DNA from: Hyphomicrobiales bacterium
Lineage (GTDB): Bacteria; Pseudomonadota; Alphaproteobacteria; Rhizobiales; Beijerinckiaceae
Assembly: GCA_900473415.1 (NCBI GenBank)
Contig: UCLR01000032.1
Location: forward strand, 136,990-200,989
DNA: 64,000 bases
Direction of reading: 5' to 3'
The notes below the pieces were generated by a model that was given only the letters and a program-made list of their open reading frames with translations, ran no database searches and had not been told where the DNA came from. Positions within the stretch are counted from its first letter, which is position 1, and every line of letters starts with the position of its first letter. This document shows, in pieces, positions 8,457-16,099 of the stretch. The translations under genes and the position numbers were made by a program.

Positions 8457-9338
8457 ATGATCGAGACCGCCTCCCGCCCGCTGCGCCTGCTCTTCGTCGA
8501 CGGCAATATCCGCGAGCAACGCGAGGGGGCGAAGGCGTCCTATGGCCAGGCTTTCGGCGAGTCCTACGCCGCCGAGATCGCGGCCTTCGCGCCGGACATC
8601 ATCTCCGACATCTGCCTGCCGGCCGACGAGGGCGCGAACCTGCCCGACGGCGCAGGGCTGGAATCCTACGACGGCATCTTCCTCACCGGCTCGACGCTGC
8701 ACATCTACGAGGACGACCCGGCCGTCACCCGCCAGATCGAACTAATGCGGGCGATCTATGCCAGCGGCACGCCCTGCTTCGGCTCCTGCTGGGGCATCCA
8801 GATCGGCTCGGTCGCAGCCGGCGGCACCGTCACCGCCAATCCGAAAGGTCGAGAGGTGGGCTTCGCCCGCCGGATCACCCCGACCGAGGCCGGCCGTAGC
8901 CACCCGCTGCTCAAGAGCCGCCCCGCCTCCTTCGACGCGCCGGCGATCCATCTCGACACGGTCGCCCTGCCGCCGCACGGCACGACCATCCTCGCCTGCA
9001 ACGCCTACAGCCAGGTCCAGGCGGCCGAGATCAAGCACAATGGCGGCTGCTTCTGGGGCGTGCAGTACCATCCGGAATTCCCACTGAAGCAGGTCGCCAC
9101 GATCCTCGGCCGCATGGTGCCGACCCTGATCGCGGAAGGCTTCCGCAAGGACGAGAGCGCCGCTCACGCCTGGCTCGACGACCTCAGGACGCTCGACGCC
9201 GAGCCGGCGCGGCAGGATCTCGCCTGGGCACATGGGCTGGACCGGGAGGTGCTGGACACCGAGCGGCGCGTCACGGAACTGCGCAACTTCGTCGAGCACC
9301 GCGTGAAGCCGCGCGCGAGCGAGCGCGGCCGGGCCTAG
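8457..9338 (+). CDS. class I glutamine amidotransferase-like protein
   Basis: 293 aa. The N-terminal two thirds form a class I GATase domain: nucleophile C111 in GSCWGIQ and the H205/E207 pair in QYHPEFP complete the triad. It resembles the stand-alone GMP-synthase-like amidotransferases rather than GuaA, since no synthetase domain follows. The last 80 residues are helical and charged. The ATG at 8457 has GGAG 8 bases upstream. It is divergent from a DMT exporter. Such proteins can hydrolyse gamma-glutamyl compounds, but the substrate is unknown. Confidence 0.82.
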   Translation: MIETASRPLRLLFVDGNIREQREGAKASYGQAFGESYAAEIAAFAPDIISDICLPADEGANLPDGAGLESYDGIFLTGSTLHIYEDDPAVTRQIELMRAIYASGTPCFGSCWGIQIGSVAAGGTVTANPKGREVGFARRITPTEAGRSHPLLKSRPASFDAPAIHLDTVALPPHGTTILACNAYSQVQAAEIKHNGGCFWGVQYHPEFPLKQVATILGRMVPTLIAEGFRKDESAAHAWLDDLRTLDAEPARQDLAWAHGLDREVLDTERRVTELRNFVEHRVKPRASERGRA

Positions 9339-9449
9339 AGCATCTGACCGAAAGCTGGAATCCAGTTTTCGGAAAAATCAGATGCTGAAACAAAAGGCCA
9401 GATCGCCACTTCGCGTCCGATAGAACGCGCGGCGATCTAGGGTCTGGCC
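9339..9449. repeat. palindrome family A, two-hairpin copy
   Basis: The first hairpin (9339-9386) has arms AGCATCTGA/TCAGATGCT with an inner GAAAGCTGGA/TCCAGTTTTC stem. The second (9397-9449) has GGCCAGATCGCC-type arms mirrored by GGCGATCT...TCTGGCC. The same two-hairpin design recurs at 14701 and 35057. It lies between convergent genes, 1 base after one stop codon and 20 before the other. Confidence 0.8.
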
Positions 9450-9469
9450 GGACCGGCAACCCGTTCCGG

Positions 9470-10432
9470 TCAGGCGATCTTCGGCAGGAAGCCGGCCGCG
9501 AGCAGCAGCAGCTTCTGGCGCGGCGACACGTCGTCGGGGCTCCAGCGGAAATGCAGGCGGTGCACATACACCCACCCGAGCTTCATCGGGGTGTGCCGGC
9601 GCAGCCGCGATAGCCACGGCGCCGCATCATGGTCCGTCACCACGCTGCCACCGCCCATCATCGAATAGAATCTCCCGAGCGTGCGGCCATATTGCGCTTC
9701 GTCCTGCTGCGCGCGCGGCAGGGTGAGCGCGTATGTGCGATCGACATGGTCGAAGACCTTCGTGCCCGGATCGCGCAGCCAGTGGCCGACCTCATGTGCC
9801 GCGGCGATCTGGCCGGTCTCGCCACCGACCCCGCGGGCCCGCCCGGCCGTGAAGTGGTTCGGCCCGAACAGCACGCTTTCATCCGTGATGCGCGTCATCC
9901 GATCGCGGAAGGTGTCGCCCGCATTGGCGAGGTGAGCGACTTCGATAATCGCATGAGCGTCCGCGCCCGGTGGCTGCAGGTCGATTTCGAGGACGCCCAC
10001 GACGTGCGCCGGCATTTTCGGATTGCCGATCAACTGCTTGAAGTCGGCATCACTCAGGGCGTCACCCTTTTCGGCGGGAAGGAACACCATCTGGTTGTTC
10101 CATGAGTTCTGCACCGTGTGCTTGAAGCGCGTGGTGAAGGCCTGCCATTCGGTGGTGAGCCAGCTGCGGCAGGGCACGGGGTTGCTGCTCGCATCGAGGA
10201 CGTTGCCGCGTTTGATGGCCGCCTGGTTCGCCGCCAGATGGGAGGGCGGCAGCGGCCCTGGCGCCGCCCCCGGCAGCTTCGAGGAATGCCCCGTTCGAGC
10301 CCATGCCGTCGAGGGATCGAGGGGAATGAGCGTCACCTTCAACCTGATACGCAGCTGCGCGGCTCGCCCCGGTCCGGCCGGGTCGAAGAAGGAGTCGTAA
10401 TTCGGCTCGATGATGGAAGCCCGGATCGCCAT
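9470..10432 (-). CDS. putative HExxH zinc metallopeptidase, orphan
   Basis: 320 aa. The motif HEVGH at 213-217 lies in a helix-like AAAHEVGHWL; downstream SMMGGGSVVTDHDAAPW (about 257-273) resembles the Met-turn and third-ligand region of metzincin-like peptidases, and D230/H229 or H268 could be a third zinc ligand. No signal peptide or membrane segment is seen, so it may be cytoplasmic or delivered by another route. The first 200 residues match nothing recognised. The ATG at 10432 is preceded by CAGGTGA. No immunity or secretion genes are next to it. Peptidase activity is inferred from the motif only. Confidence 0.6.
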   Translation of the reverse strand: MAIRASIIEPNYDSFFDPAGPGRAAQLRIRLKVTLIPLDPSTAWARTGHSSKLPGAAPGPLPPSHLAANQAAIKRGNVLDASSNPVPCRSWLTTEWQAFTTRFKHTVQNSWNNQMVFLPAEKGDALSDADFKQLIGNPKMPAHVVGVLEIDLQPPGADAHAIIEVAHLANAGDTFRDRMTRITDESVLFGPNHFTAGRARGVGGETGQIAAAHEVGHWLRDPGTKVFDHVDRTYALTLPRAQQDEAQYGRTLGRFYSMMGGGSVVTDHDAAPWLSRLRRHTPMKLGWVYVHRLHFRWSPDDVSPRQKLLLLAAGFLPKIA

Positions 10433-11016
10433 TTGATCACCTGTCTCTTTGAACAAGCAAATCAGAGTGGGAAAGCACCCCTCTCAGGCACGGCTATGGT
10501 CTTGAGTATATCAGCCGCACGCGCTCCCGATAAGCTGGACAGTGGCACCGGCAATGTCTGTGACAGGCTGCACACAGGCACCAGCAGATCGAGCGCTCAG
10601 ATGACCGGCTTCTGTGGACGCGCGATGCCGCCAAAAAGGAAAGTCGTTCCTGAACTTCGGCAGCACTGCGTGAAGCCGCATGCGAGAGCGCGCGGCCGCG
10701 TCTAAATGCCTGCGCCGGCCAGGGGTGCGAAGCGCATGTTTTCCCCGGTCCGCGCGCCTGGGCCGAAGTTCGCGCTTTGACTCGCGAACGAAGTTCGGGG
10801 TCCTCTGAAAGAGCCCTCGACGTGAGGGCCTGCCCGCACGTATGGTCTGCGACCCCGGGCACAATTTCGAGCCGGGTACTGTTGGCGACACGGCTGGTTG
10901 CGGAGCGTGCGAAGCTCCGAAGGTCGGGATCAAGCACGCGCAGTCCGAAAGTATTGGCTACAAGCCGTCAGCCGTAGCGACCATTCCAAGGAGCAAGCAA
11001 CCCAGGGGGAACGATC
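10433..11016. other. 584-base intergenic region
   Basis: No convincing gene. It holds a hairpin GTTCGCG/CGCGAAC (10768-10774 with 10783-10789), a hairpin GCCCTC/GAGGGC (10813-10818 with 10824-10829), and a stretch near 10638-10659 (GAAAGTCGTTCCTGAA) closely repeated at about 12819-12840 upstream of cspA. Promoters for the divergent HExxH gene and sugar dehydrogenase must lie here. Confidence 0.5.
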
Positions 11017-12279
11017 ATGAGATCCAGTTCTTTCGTGCTTATGTCCGTGCTGGTTGTAACGTCCCAAACTGTTTTCGCACAAACACGAGAAGAGACGACA
11101 AAGACATTAAATGAGATGCGTTCGACCGGAAAGATGGCGGAAATCCCGCTGATTCCGCAGACCGGGACAAAAGCGAACGCAATCAAGAAGAACCTCGAGT
11201 CGATCAAGCTTCCGCCAGGATTCAAGATCTCCCTTTACGCCATCGTACCGGACGCGCGCCATATTGCCGTCGGGCCGCAAGGCGTCATGACGATCGTCAG
11301 CACCCGCAAGAACAAGATCTACGCCGTCACCGACAGGACCAAGTCAGGCACCGCAGAAGAGGTCAAGCAATTCGCCCCGACTCTCGGAGATCTGACGATC
11401 CCGGATGGGGTCTGCTTTTCGAGGGATGGCTTTCTTTATGTCACCGAGCAGAATGCTCTCTGGGAATTTCCGGCAGCCGAATTCTTCTACGAGAGCCCAG
11501 ACGTCGTCATCAACCCGATCGTCAAGGCAGGTGAGCTGATCCCGAAATCCGAGGAAAGCTACAATCACACCTCGCATGCCTGCACCGTCGGACCCGACAA
11601 CAAGATCTATTTCACGTTGGGTCAGCCATTCAATGTTCCGCCCAAGGACAAGACCGAGCTTTACAGCAATGTGGGGATCGGCGGGATCGTCCGCGTGGAC
11701 CGGGACGGGAAGAATCGCGAAGTCTTCGCCCGCGGCATTCGCAATTCCGTGGGGCTAGCCTTCAATCCGAAGGATAAGGTGCTCTGGTTCACCGACAATC
11801 AGGTCGACGGCATGGGTGACGATATCCCGCCGGGCGAGTTGAACCGCGCACCGAACGCCAATCTCAACTTCGGTTTCCCGTGGTATGGCGGCGGCAAGGT
11901 CCGCACGACCGAATACAAGGATGAAACGCCTCCCGCGGATGCCGTCTTTCCGCAGGTCGAGACAGTTGCCCATGCCGCGGACCTCGGCATGAGCTTCTAC
12001 ACCGGGAAGATGTTCCCGAAGAAGTACCAGGGCGCCATCTTCTCCGCGCAGCACGGCTCCTGGAATCGGACCGAGCCCGTGGGCGCGCGCGTGATGGTGA
12101 CCTACCTGAAAGAGGATGGAACGGTCGATAAGATGGAGCCATTCGCGCAGGGGTGGCTGACCGCCGATGGCGAATACACGGGACGTCCTGTCGACGTACA
12201 GTCGCTGAGGGATGGGTCATTGCTCGTGGCCGACGACTTCGCCGGCGCGCTCTACCGTATCACCTATTCCGCCAGGTAA
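11017..12279 (+). CDS. PQQ-type glucose/sorbosone dehydrogenase family protein, periplasmic
   Basis: 420 aa. A signal peptide (1-21, ending VFA) directs it to the periplasm. The remainder has the six-bladed propeller pattern of soluble glucose/sorbosone dehydrogenases: LPPGFKISLYA, IPDGVCFSRDGFLYVTEQ, HTSHACTVGPDNKIYFTLG, FARGIRNSVGLAFNP and FSAQHGSWNRTEP. Family members use PQQ to oxidise aldoses or sorbosone; the substrate is not clear here. A class I cytochrome c gene follows 56 bases later and is the likely electron acceptor. Mixed codon use with many AAG/ATC codons gives it a slightly lower GC than neighbours. Confidence 0.85.
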   Translation: MRSSSFVLMSVLVVTSQTVFAQTREETTKTLNEMRSTGKMAEIPLIPQTGTKANAIKKNLESIKLPPGFKISLYAIVPDARHIAVGPQGVMTIVSTRKNKIYAVTDRTKSGTAEEVKQFAPTLGDLTIPDGVCFSRDGFLYVTEQNALWEFPAAEFFYESPDVVINPIVKAGELIPKSEESYNHTSHACTVGPDNKIYFTLGQPFNVPPKDKTELYSNVGIGGIVRVDRDGKNREVFARGIRNSVGLAFNPKDKVLWFTDNQVDGMGDDIPPGELNRAPNANLNFGFPWYGGGKVRTTEYKDETPPADAVFPQVETVAHAADLGMSFYTGKMFPKKYQGAIFSAQHGSWNRTEPVGARVMVTYLKEDGTVDKMEPFAQGWLTADGEYTGRPVDVQSLRDGSLLVADDFAGALYRITYSAR

Positions 12280-12335
12280 TCTCGACATCGAAGGCTGCAT
12301 CCATGATGCAGCCTTCCTTTCCCATAAGAGGAATG

Positions 12336-12683
12336 ATGCTGCCTCGGTCCCCGATAGTCTTTGCGCTGATTGGCGCATCCGCAGCGTCGTATTTGCTCAC
12401 CGCGGGAACGTCGCTCGCCGCCGGCGACCCGAAAGCGGGTCGCAAGAAAGCTCTTCAGTGCCAGACCTGCCATGGTCTGGATGGCGTCTCGAAACTGCCC
12501 GAGGCTCCCCATCTTGGCGGTCAGGTCGAAATCTATCTCGTCAAGGCGCTGAACGACTACAAGTCGGGCGCACGCACCAATGAGATGATGTCGGTCATCG
12601 CATCGCCGCTGTCCGACAGCGATATTGCCGACCTGGCGGCCTGGTACTCGTCCATCGAGGTAACGGTCCAGAAGCCCCAATAG
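12336..12683 (+). CDS. class I cytochrome c, periplasmic
   Basis: 115 aa. A signal peptide (about 1-29, TSLAA) precedes a haem-binding CQTCH at 42-46 and a helical C-terminus with MMSVIASPLSDSDIADLAAWY, where a methionine would be the second haem ligand. This is the short cytochrome c553-like type. AAGAGGA at 12326-12332 best serves the ATG at 12336; ATGs at 12303 and 12333 are in frame. Its position after the sugar dehydrogenase suggests it passes electrons from PQQ to the respiratory chain. Confidence 0.85.
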   Translation: MLPRSPIVFALIGASAASYLLTAGTSLAAGDPKAGRKKALQCQTCHGLDGVSKLPEAPHLGGQVEIYLVKALNDYKSGARTNEMMSVIASPLSDSDIADLAAWYSSIEVTVQKPQ

Positions 12684-12858
12684 AAACTGGCACTCCGAAG
12701 CTGGCATCCCGATGCCTGCCTTGGGGGCCGGGATCAGCCGCCAGCCTGACGCCGCTCCTGACTCGCGCTCTGCCACCGCGGCTTCCGCGGGCGCGCGTAA
12801 GGGACGCTCAAAAAAACAGAAAGTCATTCCTGAATTTTCGTGGCACGCCTCCTCATAT

Positions 12859-12887
12859 TTGACAAAGTGCTGCTGCGACCTTATCTT
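12859..12887 (+). promoter_or_regulatory. sigma-70-type promoter of cspA
   Basis: TTGACA (12859-12864) and TATCTT (12882-12887) are 17 bases apart, close to consensus. Transcription would start near 12894, giving a leader of about 120 bases before cspA, which suits the long leaders of cold-shock genes. Confidence 0.6.
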
Positions 12888-13016
12888 TGGAAGATCGATC
12901 CAGGCCGAATGAATTGGCCCCGCGCATTATCGCGCTTTGCTGACGAACTTCCTGCTCAAATCGAAACACACGTGGCATCCGTCGCGAGTGAATGGTCGCT
13001 TTTACAGGAGGTCAGC

Positions 13017-13226
13017 ATGGCCAGCGGCACAGTCAAATGGTTCAATTCCGACAAGGGCTTCGGCTTCATCCAGCCCGAGGACGGCGGACAGGACGCCTTC
13101 GTCCATATCAGCGCCGTTGAGCGCGCCGGTCTGCGCACGCTCCAGGAAGGTCAGAAGATCTCCTACGAGCTGGTGCAGGACAAGCGCTCGGGAAAAACCT
13201 CTGCCGACAATCTCCAGGCAGAGTGA
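13017..13226 (+). CDS. cspA: cold-shock protein (CspA family)
   Basis: 69 aa, a single cold-shock OB fold that binds single-stranded RNA/DNA. RNP1 KGFGFIQP and RNP2 DAFVHIS are intact, after the standard [11 protein letters not shown] start. A perfect AGGAGG (13006-13011) stands 5 bases before the ATG. It has its own promoter near 12859 and a terminator hairpin before rpsU. Paralogues are common in this group, so the symbol is generic. Confidence 0.95.
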   Translation: MASGTVKWFNSDKGFGFIQPEDGGQDAFVHISAVERAGLRTLQEGQKISYELVQDKRSGKTSADNLQAE

Positions 13227-13316
13227 GCCGAGACACCGCCCAGCGCGACAATCGGGATTGGAGGCGACCGCGGATGTACCGGCGCCTGTCCCCCGTTTGA
13301 AGCCGTGCGGTCACGA

Positions 13317-13344
13317 GGGTCGGGGAATAGCCCGGCCCTTTTTT
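13317..13344 (+). terminator. intrinsic terminator/attenuator between cspA and rpsU
   Basis: GGGTCGGG (13317-13324) pairs fully with CCCGGCCC (13331-13338), one G-T pair included, loop GAATAG, followed by six T (13339-13344). It ends 22 bases before rpsU, so it could partly uncouple rpsU from cspA. Confidence 0.8.
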
Positions 13345-13366
13345 GTTTCCAGAAGAGGATACCCGC

Positions 13367-13627
13367 ATGCAGGTTCTCGTTCGCGACAACAATGTTGAGC
13401 AGGCGCTCCGCGTTCTCAAGAAGAAGCTCCAGCGCGAAGGCGTGTTTCGCGAGATGAAGGCACGGCGGTCCTATGAGAAGCCTTCCGAGCGGCGGACCCG
13501 CGAGAAGGCGGAGGCGATCCGCCGCGCACGCAAGGCGGCGCGCAAGCAGGCCCAGCGCGAGGGATTGATCCCGGCGCCGAAGCGCGTCGAGCGGCCGGCC
13601 CGTGCGCCGCGCCCCGCACTGGCCTGA
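13367..13627 (+). CDS. rpsU: 30S ribosomal protein S21
   Basis: 86 aa. It starts [25 protein letters not shown] and has the [12 protein letters not shown] block of bS21, then a long Arg/Lys/Ala tail typical of Alphaproteobacteria. bS21 helps 30S subunits in start-site selection. The ATG at 13367 has AGAAGAGGA just upstream (13351-13359). Pairing with cspA is common in rhizobia-like genomes. Confidence 0.95.
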   Translation: MQVLVRDNNVEQALRVLKKKLQREGVFREMKARRSYEKPSERRTREKAEAIRRARKAARKQAQREGLIPAPKRVERPARAPRPALA

Positions 13628-13646
13628 TGATTCAGAGGAAACGCAG

Positions 13647-14018
13647 TTGAGCTTTAACCAACAGAGCTTCGCCGACCGCCAGGCGACTTCCATCAATGCC
13701 AGGAAGGCGCTGCTGGAGCGCTTCAAGGCGCGGCCGAAAGCGGATGACCCGGTCATGCTGCAGCGCCGGGCGGAGCGCGAGGGCTTCGCCAGAGCCCGCG
13801 CCGAACGGGAGGTCGAGAAGACGAAGATCCGTGCCGAAGCCGAACGCCTCGCGGCGCTCGAACAGGCGCGGATCGCGGAAGAGAAGCGGGAGGAGGAACG
13901 CGCTCGCGAGGCCGCCATCGTGGCCGAGCAGGCGCGTATCGAGGCCGAGCGGCCGCGCAAGGTGCTGCTAGAGGCCGTCAGCTACATGCAGATGCGATCC
14001 AGTCGCAATCGGCGCTGA
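13647..14018 (+). CDS. DUF6481-type coiled-coil protein, TTG start
   Basis: 123 aa. The start SFNQQSFADRQATSINARKALLERF and the highly charged Arg/Glu/Ala helix (about 40-110) match the small family found after rpsU/csp genes and named DUF6481. Translation most likely begins at TTG 13647: AGAGGA (13634-13639) lies 7 bases before it and no ATG fits the conserved start. Likely cytoplasmic. Function unknown; its position suggests a link to ribosomes or cold stress. Confidence 0.75.
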   Translation: MSFNQQSFADRQATSINARKALLERFKARPKADDPVMLQRRAEREGFARARAEREVEKTKIRAEAERLAALEQARIAEEKREEERAREAAIVAEQARIEAERPRKVLLEAVSYMQMRSSRNRR

Positions 14019-14060
14019 CGCTCCAGCGTCGCTGCGTTGCGGATCGAGGGAGTACCGTCC

Positions 14061-14321
14061 ATGTCGACCAAGGTGAATTCGGCGGAGCAGGTCGCGCTGA
14101 GGGCCAACAAGGCTGCGCTGGCCGCGCAGCGTCGCGTCGACGCCGAAAGCGCACTCAAGGCCTTGCGCGCCGAGCAGGATGCCGTCCGCGAACGAACCGA
14201 TCGGCTGCGGGCGCTGCGGCTGGCCAAGGAGGCGGACGATGCGGCGGCAGCAGCCGCCAAGGCCGCCCTACCCGCAACGGGGGGCAAGCCCGCCAAGAAG
14301 AAGGCACGGAGCGCGCAATAG
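14061..14321 (+). CDS. small Ala/Lys-rich helical protein
   Basis: 86 aa, predicted as one long coiled coil (about 8-62, heptads rich in Ala, Arg, Glu) with a basic tail ending KKKARSAQ. GAGGGAG (14046-14052) precedes the ATG. No family recognised. The composition resembles the preceding DUF6481-type protein, so the two may be distant relatives or partners. Confidence 0.6.
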   Translation: MSTKVNSAEQVALRANKAALAAQRRVDAESALKALRAEQDAVRERTDRLRALRLAKEADDAAAAAAKAALPATGGKPAKKKARSAQ

Positions 14322-14356
14322 TTTTTCAGGCCCTCGACAGGTCAAGGGAGGTGGCG

Positions 14357-14614
14357 ATGGATACGACCGTACGCGCAAGCCTGACCAATCGATGGGCGGT
14401 GACCGACCTGCTGGAGCGCTCAATCTGCTCGATCGTCTGCGACCCGGACCGTCAGTTCTGGATCGTCATGACGAGCGCGGAGCTTCCGCGCATGCAGGAC
14501 GTGCGCAGGGGGCCTTTCAAGGCTGTCGAGGGGGCCATGCAGGCCATCGAAAAGAACCTGCGCGGCTCCTGCCGGCATGGCGTCAGGGTCGCGCCGGCGC
14601 ATTATTTTCCCTGA
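14357..14614 (+). CDS. small hypothetical protein
   Basis: 85 aa. GGGAGG (14346-14351) gives 5-base spacing to the ATG at 14357. Visible features are CSIVCDPDRQFWIVMTSAELPRMQ and a C-terminal VAPAHYFP; the fold looks mixed alpha/beta. No family recognised. Same strand and close spacing as the rest of the rpsU cluster. Confidence 0.5.
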   Translation: MDTTVRASLTNRWAVTDLLERSICSIVCDPDRQFWIVMTSAELPRMQDVRRGPFKAVEGAMQAIEKNLRGSCRHGVRVAPAHYFP

Positions 14615-14975
14615 TGCAGCGGTGACGATGGCCGAGCGTGCAACGTCAATCCGCCACAATGACCCGCTAGAAGACACCATCGACCGAGGTATTCGGCTGG
14701 AGCATCGGACGGGAAAGTGGAATCCACTTTTCGGAAAAGCTGATGCTCAGATAACAGCCAGATCGCACTTTGCACCTGCTGGGTGCACGATCTGGCCCTT
14801 GTCGCCTTGGAGGCGACCGGCCCGATTTCCGTTTCCATCGAAGTTTGGTTGCCGCCTCGCGGCACCGTCGTCGCGGCATGATGCTCGACGATTTCACAAT
14901 GCGCATGGCGCGAGCATCGCCCCGAATATCGCGGGACGCCGATGCGGGAACGAAGCCTGCGATTTCGGATCTACA
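14615..14975. other. intergenic region within the small-protein cluster
   Basis: 361 bases mostly filled by a family A repeat (14701-14797). The remainder shows no gene; a promoter for the following small genes may lie here. Confidence 0.5.
14701..14797. repeat. palindrome family A, two-hairpin copy
   Basis: First hairpin 14701-14748: AGCATCGGAC.. with inner AAAGTGGA/TCCACTTTT and closing GATGCT. Second hairpin: GCCAGATCG mirrored by CGATCTGGC (to 14797). Same order and spacing as at 9339 and 35057. Confidence 0.8.
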
Positions 14976-15134
14976 ATGAAAAACACAGTACAGCACCAAC
15001 AGGCGAAGGCACAGCGAGCCGCTGCGGCCGCGCGCCGGACACCCCCGCCCAAATCACCGCCGGACTGGATGCCGCAACCTTGCGGCCTGTCCCGCGAGGA
15101 ACTGCGCGAGATCGTCGCCCAGATCATGGGTTGA
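14976..15134 (+). CDS. small hypothetical protein, 52 aa
   Basis: 52 aa with a basic Gln/Ala-rich N-terminus (KNTVQHQQAKAQRAAAAARR), a proline-rich middle and an amphipathic end GLSREELREIVAQIMG. It ends 10 bases before the next gene, whose ribosome site overlaps the stop region. No family recognised; support comes from the tight spacing and a clear 3' pattern. Confidence 0.45.
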   Translation: MKNTVQHQQAKAQRAAAAARRTPPPKSPPDWMPQPCGLSREELREIVAQIMG

Positions 15135-15144
15135 GGAGAACGAG

Positions 15145-15381
15145 ATGGACCGGACAAGACCGCGTCTGACGGCCGAGGGCGCAGCCCGAAGCGGGCGACG
15201 CTCGCCGGCCAACCTCACCGGCTCCGACCTGCGGGCGCGCTGCGAGCACTATACGAGCCTGGCGCGCGCGCAGGAGGCCGCGGGCGACCGCATCGAGGCC
15301 GAGCGCAGCTACCAGCAGGCCGACCACTATCGTCGTATGCTCAACGACGTTCGCCCCGACCAGAACCATGCGCCGGCCTGA
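15145..15381 (+). CDS. DUF4167-like short protein
   Basis: 78 aa. LRARCEHYTSLARAQEAAGDRIEAERSYQQADHYRRMLND matches the helical core of DUF4167 proteins, which in other Alphaproteobacteria are much longer, basic and often near translation genes. Here only the core with a short basic N-terminus is present. TTGAGGAGAACGAG before the ATG contains a good ribosome site. RNA binding is a guess from charge and company. Confidence 0.65.
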   Translation: MDRTRPRLTAEGAARSGRRSPANLTGSDLRARCEHYTSLARAQEAAGDRIEAERSYQQADHYRRMLNDVRPDQNHAPA

Positions 15382-15390
15382 CGCCACGCC

Positions 15391-15906
15391 TTATCCACGC
15401 TGCCGCCGCGCCGCGAAATCCTGCATCAGCACCCAGGCCCCGTCGATCTCGCGCTCATTGCGCCAGGTGAAGCTCTCTGGCGTGATGTCGAGGAAGCGCC
15501 AGCGCATGCGTTGGCCGTCGAGGACTGTCTCCAACTGAACCTGATCGCCGACACGTCGCGCCGTGAAGACATGGACGACGTGGTGCTGCGGGCCGATCCA
15601 GGTCGAGCGCCAGGCCTCGATCGTCGGATCATAGAAGCGCAGGCTCGTGCCGTATTCGTAGTCGCCACCGGCGGCCGGCCGCTGCGAACGCGGCGGCACG
15701 ATCCAGACATCCTGGATGCCGCGCCCTTCTAGCACGCGCGCGAAATGCCATTCGCCGTCCTGCCGGCGCTCGAGCGACCCATCCGGCTGGTACCAGCTCA
15801 CCACCAGATCCCAGCTGCCGATGAACGGCTCGAAGATCCGTTGTCCGGCCGGAATCCCCTCATGCGGCGCGGCGCTGATCAGGGCCTCGGAAAAGATGGT
15901 GGACAT
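15391..15906 (-). CDS. calycin-like/DUF1579-type hypothetical protein
   Basis: 171 aa with no signal peptide. The pattern FEPFIGSWDLVVSWYQPDGS...GRGIQDVWIVPP...YGTSLRFYDP...WRSTWIGP is that of beta-barrel proteins related to DUF1579. Function unknown; such folds often bind small molecules. It converges on the DUF4167-like gene with 9 bases between stops. Confidence 0.65.
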   Translation of the reverse strand: MSTIFSEALISAAPHEGIPAGQRIFEPFIGSWDLVVSWYQPDGSLERRQDGEWHFARVLEGRGIQDVWIVPPRSQRPAAGGDYEYGTSLRFYDPTIEAWRSTWIGPQHHVVHVFTARRVGDQVQLETVLDGQRMRWRFLDITPESFTWRNEREIDGAWVLMQDFAARRQRG

Positions 15907-16099
15907 GACCGTCTCCCGTTTCCTACCCCCGCTATCCGTTTTGATCGCGGACCTTCGTCAGGAGCGTGGTGGCAGCACCTGGCCACCTCCCCTGAACGCA
16001 GGATGTCGGGCACCCGCATTCCGGCCCAATTCCGCCATGGGCCAGCCGAATTCGAAAGCACCTATCGCTATTTGTCGATGCATTCAGGGGGACGATTTC

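Noticed and set aside
12684-12858. Coding frame between the cytochrome c and cspA
   Set aside because: Open frames are short and lack ribosome sites; the stretch leads into the cspA promoter.
15716-16099. Upstream in-frame extension of the DUF4139 gene
   Set aside because: The ATG at 16100 with AGGGGGA and a clean signal peptide is clearly the start; the extension overlaps the opposite-strand calycin-like gene.
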